Source: Archaeoglobi archaeon
GTDB taxonomy: Archaea; Halobacteriota; Archaeoglobi; Archaeoglobales; Archaeoglobaceae
Assembly: GCA_004347865.1 (NCBI GenBank)
Contig: QNUZ01000023.1
Location: forward strand, 1-15,155
DNA: 15,155 nt
Reading direction: 5' to 3'
The position numbers and the translations under genes were made by a program. Of the stretch, positions 6,997-12,519 are shown piece by piece; positions within the stretch are counted from its first letter, which is position 1; each line of letters opens with the position of its first letter. The notes under the pieces were generated by a model. That model ran no database searches. It was not told where the DNA came from and was given only the letters and a program-made list of their open reading frames with translations.

Positions 6997-8233
6997 CTCT
7001 CCTCACCTTCAGCTTCAGCCCGTCTCGTTCGACCACAACAACTTCGTCACCGCTTCTAAGGTTTTCTTCCGACTCAACGCTCCAGATCTCCCCCCTGATC
7101 CTCGCAAATCCCTTTCCGTTTTTGAACTCGATTATGTTCCCCCTCAGCCCGACCATTTCCCCGATCTGGCTCCTCCTTCTCCTGACCTTAAGGATTTTTA
7201 TGATCGCGAAGGTCATGAAGCTCGCCAACCCTAGCCCTATTCCGATTGCGAATTTGGGGAAGAATTCGTAGAACTCTTTGGGCATCATAGGCTCCTCGAA
7301 AATCAGCAAGGCTCCTAGGGTTATAGAGATAACTGATGCCGTTCCGAGGAGGCCGTAAGTTGGGGTGAGGAGTTCGGCTATCAGAAATATAATTCCGAGA
7401 ATTATCAGGAAGACTCCAGCATAGTTCACGTTTATAACTCCCAGTCCCGCCAAGGCCAAGATTAGAAGCATTGCTCCCACGGTTTCGGCCATCATTCCGG
7501 GAGAGCTCAGACCGAAGATCAGGAGGTATATCCCCAGCAGTAGAAGTATCAGGGCGAACTGCGGATTTGATATTATCTCATAGATCTCCGCCTGTGCGGG
7601 TTTCTCGACGTCCACGAATCTGTACTCTGTGGTGTCCAGCGCAATCTCCCTGCCATTTACCGCAATTCTCGCTCCGTTGAGCTTTTTGAGAAGTTCCTCT
7701 CTGTTTTCTGCGAGCAGGTCAAGGATCCCCAATTCGTATGCTTCCCCGGCAGTCAGGCTGAGACCTTCCGTAACGAAACGCTCCGCCACCTCCGGATTTC
7801 TTCCCCTGGATTTCGCGATATCCTTTACATAGCTTGCCAGATAGTTTATCGTCTTGTTTTCAACGGCGGAATACGGGCTTACAGGGGTTGCCGCACCTAT
7901 TGCGGTCCCGTTGGAGGCTGCGGCAATGTGGGCGGAAAGCAGTATCACGGTTCCCGCAGAAGCGCACATGGAACCCTTTCCGACGAAGACAACTATCGGA
8001 ATCTCGCTGTTCATGAAAAGCGAAACTATCTTTTGCGTAGACGAAAGAAGCCCTCCGGGAGTGTCAATTTCCACAAGAATCAGGTCCATTTTTTTAGATT
8101 TTGCAAAATCGTAGGCGTGCTGGAGCGTTATGTAGGTCCCCTCTGTTATCTCACCCTGAATGGTAACCTTTGCGATTTCCATTGCACTTCCATTTGCGAT
8201 CAGAATTATCAGGGCCAGGCAAAGTGTTCGCAC
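6938..8233 (-). CDS. nfeD: NfeD/STOPP membrane serine protease (ClpP-like plus NfeD OB domain)
   Basis: The 431-residue protein is a full-length NfeD1b type, like Pyrococcus PH1510, whose protease domain cleaves the C-terminal hydrophobic region of a stomatin partner. A signal peptide ends near residue 18 (ANGSA). A ClpP-like domain follows (about 20-215) with EIDTPGG (55-61) and CASAGT carrying the candidate nucleophile S92. K127 (ENKTINY) is the likely general base of a Ser-Lys dyad. About five membrane segments lie between 225 and 350. The C-terminal soluble OB-like NfeD domain (about 352-415) includes VGLRGNIIEF and the EIWSVES pattern. The start is GTG 8233, 24 bases after a TATA box. 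No stomatin gene is adjacent in this window, which is unusual for the pairing. Confidence 0.92.
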   Translation of the reverse strand: MRTLCLALIILIANGSAMEIAKVTIQGEITEGTYITLQHAYDFAKSKKMDLILVEIDTPGGLLSSTQKIVSLFMNSEIPIVVFVGKGSMCASAGTVILLSAHIAAASNGTAIGAATPVSPYSAVENKTINYLASYVKDIAKSRGRNPEVAERFVTEGLSLTAGEAYELGILDLLAENREELLKKLNGARIAVNGREIALDTTEYRFVDVEKPAQAEIYEIISNPQFALILLLLGIYLLIFGLSSPGMMAETVGAMLLILALAGLGVINVNYAGVFLIILGIIFLIAELLTPTYGLLGTASVISITLGALLIFEEPMMPKEFYEFFPKFAIGIGLGLASFMTFAIIKILKVRRRRSQIGEMVGLRGNIIEFKNGKGFARIRGEIWSVESEENLRSGDEVVVVERDGLKLKVRRVDRAKTGDGEMAGENKGEN

Positions 8234-8252
8234 AAACTATTTTGACCTTTGA

Positions 8253-8262
8253 GTTATAAAAC
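8253..8262. promoter_or_regulatory. TATA box for nfeD, usable in both directions
   Basis: On the minus strand TTTATAAC, about 24 bases before the nfeD GTG at 8233, giving a leaderless mRNA. On the plus strand the same bases read TTATAAAA, which would place a plus-strand start near 8283, ahead of the structured element at 8343-8412. The minus-strand use is well supported; the plus-strand use is a guess. Confidence 0.5.
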
Positions 8263-8342
8263 CATTGCCCGGTAGAATTCGAAGTACCTTGATCTTGACA
8301 ACTAAAAAGCCTTTGTCCTTCATCGTAGAACATAGCGGAGTA

Positions 8343-8412
8343 GCACCCGCAAAGGGGTGTAACCCTTGAGACCTCGGGGAACCCTCGCCCCGAAGGGCGG
8401 GGAGGAGGTCAG
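8343..8412 (+). mobile_element. Solo IS200/IS605-type right end / omega-RNA-like 3' scaffold (site 2)
   Basis: Three nested stems are visible: CACCC/GGGTG (8344-8348 with 8355-8359), an enclosing GACCTC/GAGGTC (8370-8375 with 8405-8410), and inside it CGCCC-CGAA-GGGCG (8386-8399), flanked by CCC and GGG that can also pair. It ends GGGAGGAGGTCAG like site 1. The order hairpin, enclosing strand, terminal hairpin, purine-rich 3' strand is that of a TnpB guide-RNA 3' scaffold; bases from 8413 would then be the guide. No tnpB gene precedes it. The gap 8234-8435 otherwise holds only the nfeD promoter. An upstream in-frame stretch ending at a TGA at 8366-8368 could be the last trace of a tnpB end, but I cannot show it. 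Confidence 0.55.
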
Positions 8413-8424
8413 TTTAATGAACTG

Positions 8425-8434
8425 AGCAAAAAAG
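8425..8434 (-). terminator. T-tract terminator after the adenosine-specific kinase gene
   Basis: On the minus strand a run of six T (8428-8433) begins two bases after the stop codon region at 8436. Short T-runs are the usual archaeal termination signal. It would end the DUF22-USP-kinase transcript before site 2. Confidence 0.45.
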
Positions 8435-8435
8435 C

Positions 8436-8918
8436 TTAGAGCTTATAACCTATTCTTCTAAGAAATTCCTTTCTGGCCTTTATATCCTCTTCTTTCTCAA
8501 TTCCCTTGCTCCTGAAACCGTCAACAACCCCTATTATCCCTCTTCCCTGCTCCGTTTCCGCTATTATTACCTCCAGCGGATTCGCGGTGGCGGCATGGAT
8601 TGCGCAGACCTCTGGGACCTCTTTTATTTTCCCGAGAACGTTTATCGGATAAGCATTTTTTATGAAGATTATGAAGCTGTGGCCGCAGGAAATCTCCAGT
8701 GCCTTTTTTGCCGCCAGTTCCCTCAGTTCCGGATCGTTTCCTTCGTGTCTCACAAGGCAAGGCCCTGAGGCCTCGCAAAAGGCTAAACCGAATTTTATTC
8801 CGGGAACGGAGTTGACCAAAGCTTCGTATAGGTCTTCAACCGTTTTTATGAAGTGTGCCGAGCCGAGAATAACATTGCAGTCCTTCGGAACCTCAATTTT
8901 AACGACATCGAACTTCAT
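8436..8918 (-). CDS. Adenosine-specific kinase family protein (COG1839/DUF355)
   Basis: The 160-residue protein matches the small archaeal/bacterial family named adenosine-specific kinase. Conserved segments seen are VILGSAHFIKTVEDLYEA (16-33), FGLAFCEASG (43-52), SCGHSFIIF (77-85), AYPINVLGKIKEVPEVCAI (89-107) with ATANP just after, and GRGIIGVVDGF (125-135). The family is defined by structural and binding data; its physiological reaction is not settled. I chose ATG 8918, with AAAGGTG about 6 bases upstream, rather than GTG 8927. It is the last gene of the DUF22-USP cluster, with 11 bases after the USP-like stop codon. A T-run follows its stop codon. Confidence 0.85.
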   Translation of the reverse strand: MKFDVVKIEVPKDCNVILGSAHFIKTVEDLYEALVNSVPGIKFGLAFCEASGPCLVRHEGNDPELRELAAKKALEISCGHSFIIFIKNAYPINVLGKIKEVPEVCAIHAATANPLEVIIAETEQGRGIIGVVDGFRSKGIEKEEDIKARKEFLRRIGYKL

Positions 8919-8929
8919 GGCGAACACCT

Positions 8930-9643
8930 TTAAACGACCAGTACGCTCTTTTCGGTCTTCTCCAGAATTTCCCTTACCTTCTCGACTCCGATATTCCTGC
9001 TCAGAATTAGGACACTTGGATCAAGCTTGGCTGCGAACTTCTTAACTTCCTCCACAACACCGCCAACCGTGACGATCTTTTTGACGGCTAGATCCTTCGA
9101 GATATGCTCTATCTCTTTCTGGATCATCTCCTGGCACTCCTTCATTTTCTTCGCATAGGTCTCGGGAGGCAGCATAGGTTCCACGATACCCAAGACCGTG
9201 ATCTCCTTGCCAATCTTGATCCAGTTCCTCGCCCTCTCCAGGTTTCCGCCCGGGCAGTGAACGTACAGAACCCTCTCAAGGCCAAACCTCTCCCTGTGGA
9301 AGAGCATTGCGCATTCATGCTCGAGCATCTTTCGTGTTATTGGCATGTACCTTCCGGCAACGAGAATGTCGGGCTTGTAAGCTTCTAGGACGCTCTCGAT
9401 CTCATCCTCGTAGTCCTTGAAGACCACGCTCATCCCCAGAACATCGTACTTCTTTTCCAGTTTTTCGATTATCTCCTCAGCCCTTCTCAGAAGCGGCATC
9501 TTGCTCTGGGCGAGCCCGACGCTCTCGCTGATTTCTGATACTGTAATGCCTCCCTTGACGCCCTTTGCGAAGATCAGGTAAACTTCACCGATGCCGAGAC
9601 CTTCCAGATCCAGTTCTCTGTCCGTGAAAACTACGGCCCTCAT
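8930..9643 (-). CDS. USP-like protein with two alpha/beta halves
   Basis: The 237-residue soluble protein seems to hold two universal-stress-protein-like halves. The first runs from MRAVVFTDREL through DILVAGRYMPITRKML (to about residue 110). The second runs from about WIKIGKEITVLGIVEPMLP through LDPSVLILSRN to SVLVV. Both show the beta-strand, long helix, D/P-x-hydrophobic-strand order of the USP fold. The ATP-binding G-x2-G-x9-G-S/T motif is not evident, so it may belong to the class that does not bind ATP. The start is ATG 9643, overlapping the DUF22 stop codon as ATGA with GGAGGGGAAGG just before it; the frame could extend to 9694 but that would run deep into the DUF22 gene. Assignment to USP rests on pattern only. 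Confidence 0.65.
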   Translation of the reverse strand: MRAVVFTDRELDLEGLGIGEVYLIFAKGVKGGITVSEISESVGLAQSKMPLLRRAEEIIEKLEKKYDVLGMSVVFKDYEDEIESVLEAYKPDILVAGRYMPITRKMLEHECAMLFHRERFGLERVLYVHCPGGNLERARNWIKIGKEITVLGIVEPMLPPETYAKKMKECQEMIQKEIEHISKDLAVKKIVTVGGVVEEVKKFAAKLDPSVLILSRNIGVEKVREILEKTEKSVLVV

Positions 9644-10932
9644 CCTTCCCCTCCTAAGACCCTTTTCATTTCCTCTACCCACTCGTTCAGCCACCTGCTG
9701 AGTACCTCGTAGGACTCAACCTCGACATTGTAAACATTGACGACTCCTACCAGCTGTCCTTTTTTGATCTCACCGTCAAATACGGGCATAAAAAGAACCT
9801 TCCGGATTGTCTTCGGAGCCTCAACCTTTGCAGGTTTCGACTCGATGAGGTCAATTATCGTGCCCATGGCGTGCCTCATAATGTAGAGGGGATAAACAAT
9901 CGTGTTCTCTTCAAGCCTCAGGGGTTCAACTGCAACTTCCAAGGGCTTCCCCCTTTCTACAGCGACATCTTCTTCAGCCACTACCGGTTCCCACCTTGCA
10001 ACGGGCTTTCTCCTGTATGCAAATGGCTTTAGCAGCATCCCGTCTCTCACTACTCTTCCGGAGGCCTCGTAGACAAGCCTTGCGAATTTCTCCTCTTTTG
10101 GAACCATCTTCGGCTCGAAGTTGCCAATCGCAGTATAGTAGACATTCAGAACACCCAGAAGATCGCCTTTCTGGAGTCTTCCATCTCTTACTGGCAGGAA
10201 TATGGCCTCGGAAATCCTCTTTTCCTCCTCAACCCTCGAGGGTTTGCCCTCTTGGGCAACCTCAACCACACTTCCGTAAACGTTCCTCATTATGTGCAGG
10301 GGGGTTACGACCGTGTTAGGCTGCAGGGCTATCTCCTTTATCTTCACCCTGGTTAAAACACCCCTCCTTACATCGACATTTTCTGCAGATACGATCGGTT
10401 CCCATTCCGCAACGTAGCTTTTGAAGTACCCAAAAAACCTGGTCCGTATCTTTTCCCTTTTCAGCTCCCCGTTCTGCCTGTAAACGAGATTTGCATCCAC
10501 CATTTCTTCCCTTATCTTTATATCCGAAGCTGAGAAGCCAAATATCCTGTCTATCATTCCGGTCTTAACGAAGAATACCTTGAGGACTCCGATGATGTCC
10601 CCCTTCTCAACGGTACCGTCCTCAACAGGCAGGAATACAGCATGCGTGATCGTTTTTTCATCCTCCACCCTCGATATGCCCCTCTCAATAACGTCTATCG
10701 TTGTCCCCAGGGCATGCCTCATTATGGAAAGGGGAGCAAGTATCGTATTTTCGGGAATTTTGACCTCCCTTATTTTTATCGCCACCGGTTCGCCCATTTT
10801 CACCTCGGCAGACTCTTCGGCGATAAGTACCTTCCACTGAACAAATGGAGCAATTCTGTATCTAACGCTCTCCTTCTTTACTCTTAAATTGGCAACCTCT
10901 TTTCCGACCTCTTTCCAGTAAACTATCTCCAT
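9640..10932 (-). CDS. Triple-repeat DUF22 protein
   Basis: A 430-residue soluble protein made of three related units of roughly 110-130 residues. Each unit has a PL-x-IMR-x2-x-G(T/S) motif (67-77, 211-221, 348-358) and, about 33 residues later, an F(L/M)PV-x-DG-x4-KG-x3-GV motif (from 100, 245 and 381). Each also has a W-containing strand before it (QWKVLIAEE, EWEPIVSAE, RWEPVVAEE). This is the DUF22 pattern, an archaeal family of unknown function found in tandem copies. The beta-rich units look like SAF- or barrel-type binding domains, but that is a guess. The start ATG 10932 lies about 28 bases after a TATA box. It is the first gene of the cluster with the USP-like and kinase genes. Confidence 0.85.
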   Translation of the reverse strand: MEIVYWKEVGKEVANLRVKKESVRYRIAPFVQWKVLIAEESAEVKMGEPVAIKIREVKIPENTILAPLSIMRHALGTTIDVIERGISRVEDEKTITHAVFLPVEDGTVEKGDIIGVLKVFFVKTGMIDRIFGFSASDIKIREEMVDANLVYRQNGELKREKIRTRFFGYFKSYVAEWEPIVSAENVDVRRGVLTRVKIKEIALQPNTVVTPLHIMRNVYGSVVEVAQEGKPSRVEEEKRISEAIFLPVRDGRLQKGDLLGVLNVYYTAIGNFEPKMVPKEEKFARLVYEASGRVVRDGMLLKPFAYRRKPVARWEPVVAEEDVAVERGKPLEVAVEPLRLEENTIVYPLYIMRHAMGTIIDLIESKPAKVEAPKTIRKVLFMPVFDGEIKKGQLVGVVNVYNVEVESYEVLSRWLNEWVEEMKRVLGGEG

Positions 10933-10956
10933 GATGGCGTTAATATTCGAGTTTAG

Positions 10957-10965
10957 TTTAAAAAT
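10957..10965 (-). promoter_or_regulatory. TATA box for the DUF22 operon
   Basis: On the minus strand TTTTTAAAC, about 28 bases before the ATG at 10932. It is divergent from the aIF1 promoter; the two boxes are only about 30 bases apart, so the two transcription units share one 97-base control region. Confidence 0.55.
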
Positions 10966-10985
10966 TTAACGCTTGAGAACCGAAA

Positions 10986-10996
10986 GTTTTAAAATT
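10986..10996 (+). promoter_or_regulatory. TATA box for aIF1-cbiB
   Basis: GTTTTAAAATT predicts transcription start near 11017, giving a short leader that contains the ribosome binding site GGAGGGTGG (11020-11028) immediately before the ATG at 11030. Unlike most genes in this window, this one has a leader with a strong Shine-Dalgarno sequence, although the spacing is very short. Confidence 0.5.
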
Positions 10997-11029
10997 CTGT
11001 TCGTGCAACTTTCAAAAAAGGAGGGTGGA

Positions 11030-11335
11030 ATGTCGGAGATATGCTCTAGGTGTGGATTGCCAAGGGATCTCTGTATCTGCGAAGAAGTTGCAAAAGAGCA
11101 GCAGTACATACTTATAAAGGTAGGAAAGAGGAGATACGGAAAGGAGGTTACAACGATCGAGGGGCTTGACGGAAACGAGATAAACCTGGAAGAACTTGCA
11201 AAGTTTTTGAAATCGAAGCTGGCCTGCGGAGGAACAATAAAGAACGGTGTTATAGAGCTTCAGGGCAACCATGCGGCAAAGGTAAAGGATCTGCTGGTTA
11301 AGAAGGGCTTCAATCCCGATCGGATAAAGGTCTGA
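11030..11335 (+). CDS. Translation initiation factor aIF1 (SUI1 family)
   Basis: The archaeal homologue of eIF1, which binds the small ribosomal subunit near the P site and tests start-codon choice. The 101-residue protein has an N-terminal Cys cluster C5-x2-C8-x6-C15-x-C17, likely zinc-binding and common in euryarchaeal members. The SUI1 core follows: KRRYGKEVTTIEGLD, then KSKLACGGTIKNGVIELQG, then the C-terminal KVKDLLVKKGF helix. The start is ATG 11030, directly after a Shine-Dalgarno sequence; a TTG-initiated extension to 10973 would include the promoter. Its stop codon TGA shares one base with the cbiB start codon, so the two are probably cotranscribed. Confidence 0.92.
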   Translation: MSEICSRCGLPRDLCICEEVAKEQQYILIKVGKRRYGKEVTTIEGLDGNEINLEELAKFLKSKLACGGTIKNGVIELQGNHAAKVKDLLVKKGFNPDRIKV

Positions 11336-12207
11336 TGCAGGATTTCGCTTTGGAGTTTTCACTTCTCATTTTAGCCGTATCTTTCGATCTCTTATTTGCC
11401 GAACCGCCACTTTTGCTCCATCCAGTTTTCTGGTTCTCAAGGATTTTGGAACTCTTTAGAAGGTTTTTCTCGGCTGTAGAAAGAAGAAGCGCTGCCTTGC
11501 AATTTGTTTACGGGGTCATCACAGTTCTTGCTGTTTTAACTTTTGCCCTCTTGCTTTCCGCTATTCCCCTTTCTCAGCCATTCACGTTTGCTTGGCATCT
11601 GTACCTTCTCTTTTCCTCAATCTCGATAAAAAGCATGATTCAGCATGCTGAAAACTGCCTGCGAACGAATTTCGATCCAAGAGAAGTTCAAAAAATCGTA
11701 AGTAGGGATACTACAAAGCTTAACGGTCCCCAGCTCAGATCTGCAGTCATCGAATCAACAGCCGAGAACTATGTCGACGGTGTTCTTTCTCCATTGTTCT
11801 ACTTTTCACTTTTTGGCGTCCCCGGAGCAATAGTTTACAGAGCGATCAATTTATGCGACTCCATGATAGGTTACCGCGGGCGTTATGAGTATTTCGGAAA
11901 ATTCGCCGCACGGCTTGACGATGCTGCAAACTACATTCCTGCAAGAATCGCGCTTCTCTTCTTCGAATTTTTCAGACGGGGCGCATTTTCATACGGGTTG
12001 AAGAATAAAGTAAAGCTGAACGGCTGCACGATTTCGGCTATGTCCTATGTCTTGGGAGTCAAGCTTGAGAAGCCCGGCTATTACTCGCTTCCAGGAAGGG
12101 ATCCTAAAGAAGAAGACGTGCAGAAGGCTATCGGGATCTTCAAAAGACTCAGCTTTCTTGCAATCCTTTTTGCCTGCCTGATATTAGCAATAAGAATATT
12201 TTTATAA
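11335..12207 (+). CDS. cbiB: Adenosylcobinamide-phosphate synthase CbiB
   Basis: An integral membrane enzyme of cobamide synthesis that attaches the aminopropanol (or its phosphate) side chain to adenosylcobyric acid. The 290-residue length suits the family. Signature stretches are EPPLLLHPVFWFSR (23-36), IVSRDTTKLN (121-130), ESTAENYVDGVLSPLF (140-155), GAIVYRAINLCDSMIGYR (164-181), and FGKFAARLDDAANYIPARI (187-205). Membrane segments are visible at about 5-22, 57-80, 150-170, 200-215 and 272-289. ATG 11335 overlaps the aIF1 stop codon by one base. Co-transcription with a translation factor has no obvious functional reason. Its product would serve cobamide-dependent methyl transfer if the host uses it. 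Confidence 0.93.
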   Translation: MQDFALEFSLLILAVSFDLLFAEPPLLLHPVFWFSRILELFRRFFSAVERRSAALQFVYGVITVLAVLTFALLLSAIPLSQPFTFAWHLYLLFSSISIKSMIQHAENCLRTNFDPREVQKIVSRDTTKLNGPQLRSAVIESTAENYVDGVLSPLFYFSLFGVPGAIVYRAINLCDSMIGYRGRYEYFGKFAARLDDAANYIPARIALLFFEFFRRGAFSYGLKNKVKLNGCTISAMSYVLGVKLEKPGYYSLPGRDPKEEDVQKAIGIFKRLSFLAILFACLILAIRIFL

Positions 12208-12257
12208 AAATGGGTGTCCAGAAAACCCATAGCTTTAGCTGGGATGAGTGGGCAAGG

Positions 12258-12265
12258 TTTAAATA
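12258..12265 (+). promoter_or_regulatory. TATA box of a putative noncoding RNA
   Basis: TTTAAATA, preceded by AAGG resembling a purine-rich BRE, predicts transcription start near 12285-12288. This lies 230 bases before the DHH start codon, so it drives a long untranslated stretch instead of a leaderless mRNA. Confidence 0.5.
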
Positions 12266-12285
12266 GTTCTGTGCTGGAGATCTTG

Positions 12286-12456
12286 GGGATGTTCCCTTGC
12301 AGAGGGAAGCCCAGATATGCGATATGAATATAGCCCGCAGGGTAGTGAGCTCTGCGGGATGGGGGAGCTTGGCTTTTGAACCAGCAGATGAGGGGAAGGG
12401 CGTGAAGCATCCCTTAACGCCGGAAGCTCCCGGCTTCAGTCGTGGAGCAGCTCACC
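12286..12456 (+). ncRNA. Structured RNA, probably a solo TnpB-type omega (guide) RNA
   Basis: This stretch has its own TATA box and no sustained reading frame, but many stems: TTCCCT/AGGGAA (12292-12308), CCCGCAG/CTGCGGG (12334-12358), AAGGG/CCCTT (within 12396-12415), and GGGAGCTT (12363-12370) with AAGCTCCC (12424-12431). The 3' end is GCTCC-CGGC-TTCA-GTCG-T-GGAGC (12426-12448), followed by AGCTCACC. GAAGCTCC...TTCAG...GGAGCAGCTCAC is, from memory, like the right ends of archaeal IS200/IS605 elements, whose transcripts are TnpB guide RNAs. No tnpB lies nearby. RNase P RNA, SRP RNA and C/D box patterns were looked for and not found. It could instead be the leader of the DHH mRNA, since nothing clearly stops transcription before that gene. 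Confidence 0.5.
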
Positions 12457-12508
12457 AATGATAAAATGAGCAACAAACCCCGCCCTGAAGGGCGGGGAGG
12501 AGGTGAGC
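12450..12508 (+). mobile_element. Third IS200/IS605-type right-end hairpin (site 3), before the DHH gene
   Basis: CCCCGCCC (12478-12485), loop TGAA, GGGCGGGG (12490-12497) form a perfect 8-base stem, followed by AGGAGGTGAG. GCTCACC (12450-12456) pairs perfectly with GGTGAGC (12502-12508), enclosing the hairpin. The layout equals that of site 2 with different bases in the enclosing arms. The GGAGGTGA at 12498-12505 is also a perfect Shine-Dalgarno sequence, 14 bases before the DHH start codon. It directly follows the structured RNA above, so two right-end-like hairpins stand in tandem. Confidence 0.55.
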
Positions 12509-12519
12509 CTATTTGGCCT

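Noticed and set aside
8930..9694. USP-like protein starting at 9694
   Set aside because: It would overlap the DUF22 gene by 55 bases with an Arg/Gly-rich start; ATG 9643 has a Shine-Dalgarno sequence and an ATGA overlap.
10973..11029. aIF1 start at TTG 10973
   Set aside because: The extension would run through the TATA box and the Shine-Dalgarno sequence; family members begin at MSEIC.
12286..12456. RNase P RNA, SRP RNA or C/D box sRNA
   Set aside because: The conserved core sequences of these RNAs could not be found, and the 3' end fits an IS200/IS605 right end better.
12442..12519. Longer DHH protein starting at ATG 12442 or 12466
   Set aside because: The added residues only translate the palindromic element of site 3, and the zinc-knuckle region begins directly at ATG 12520.
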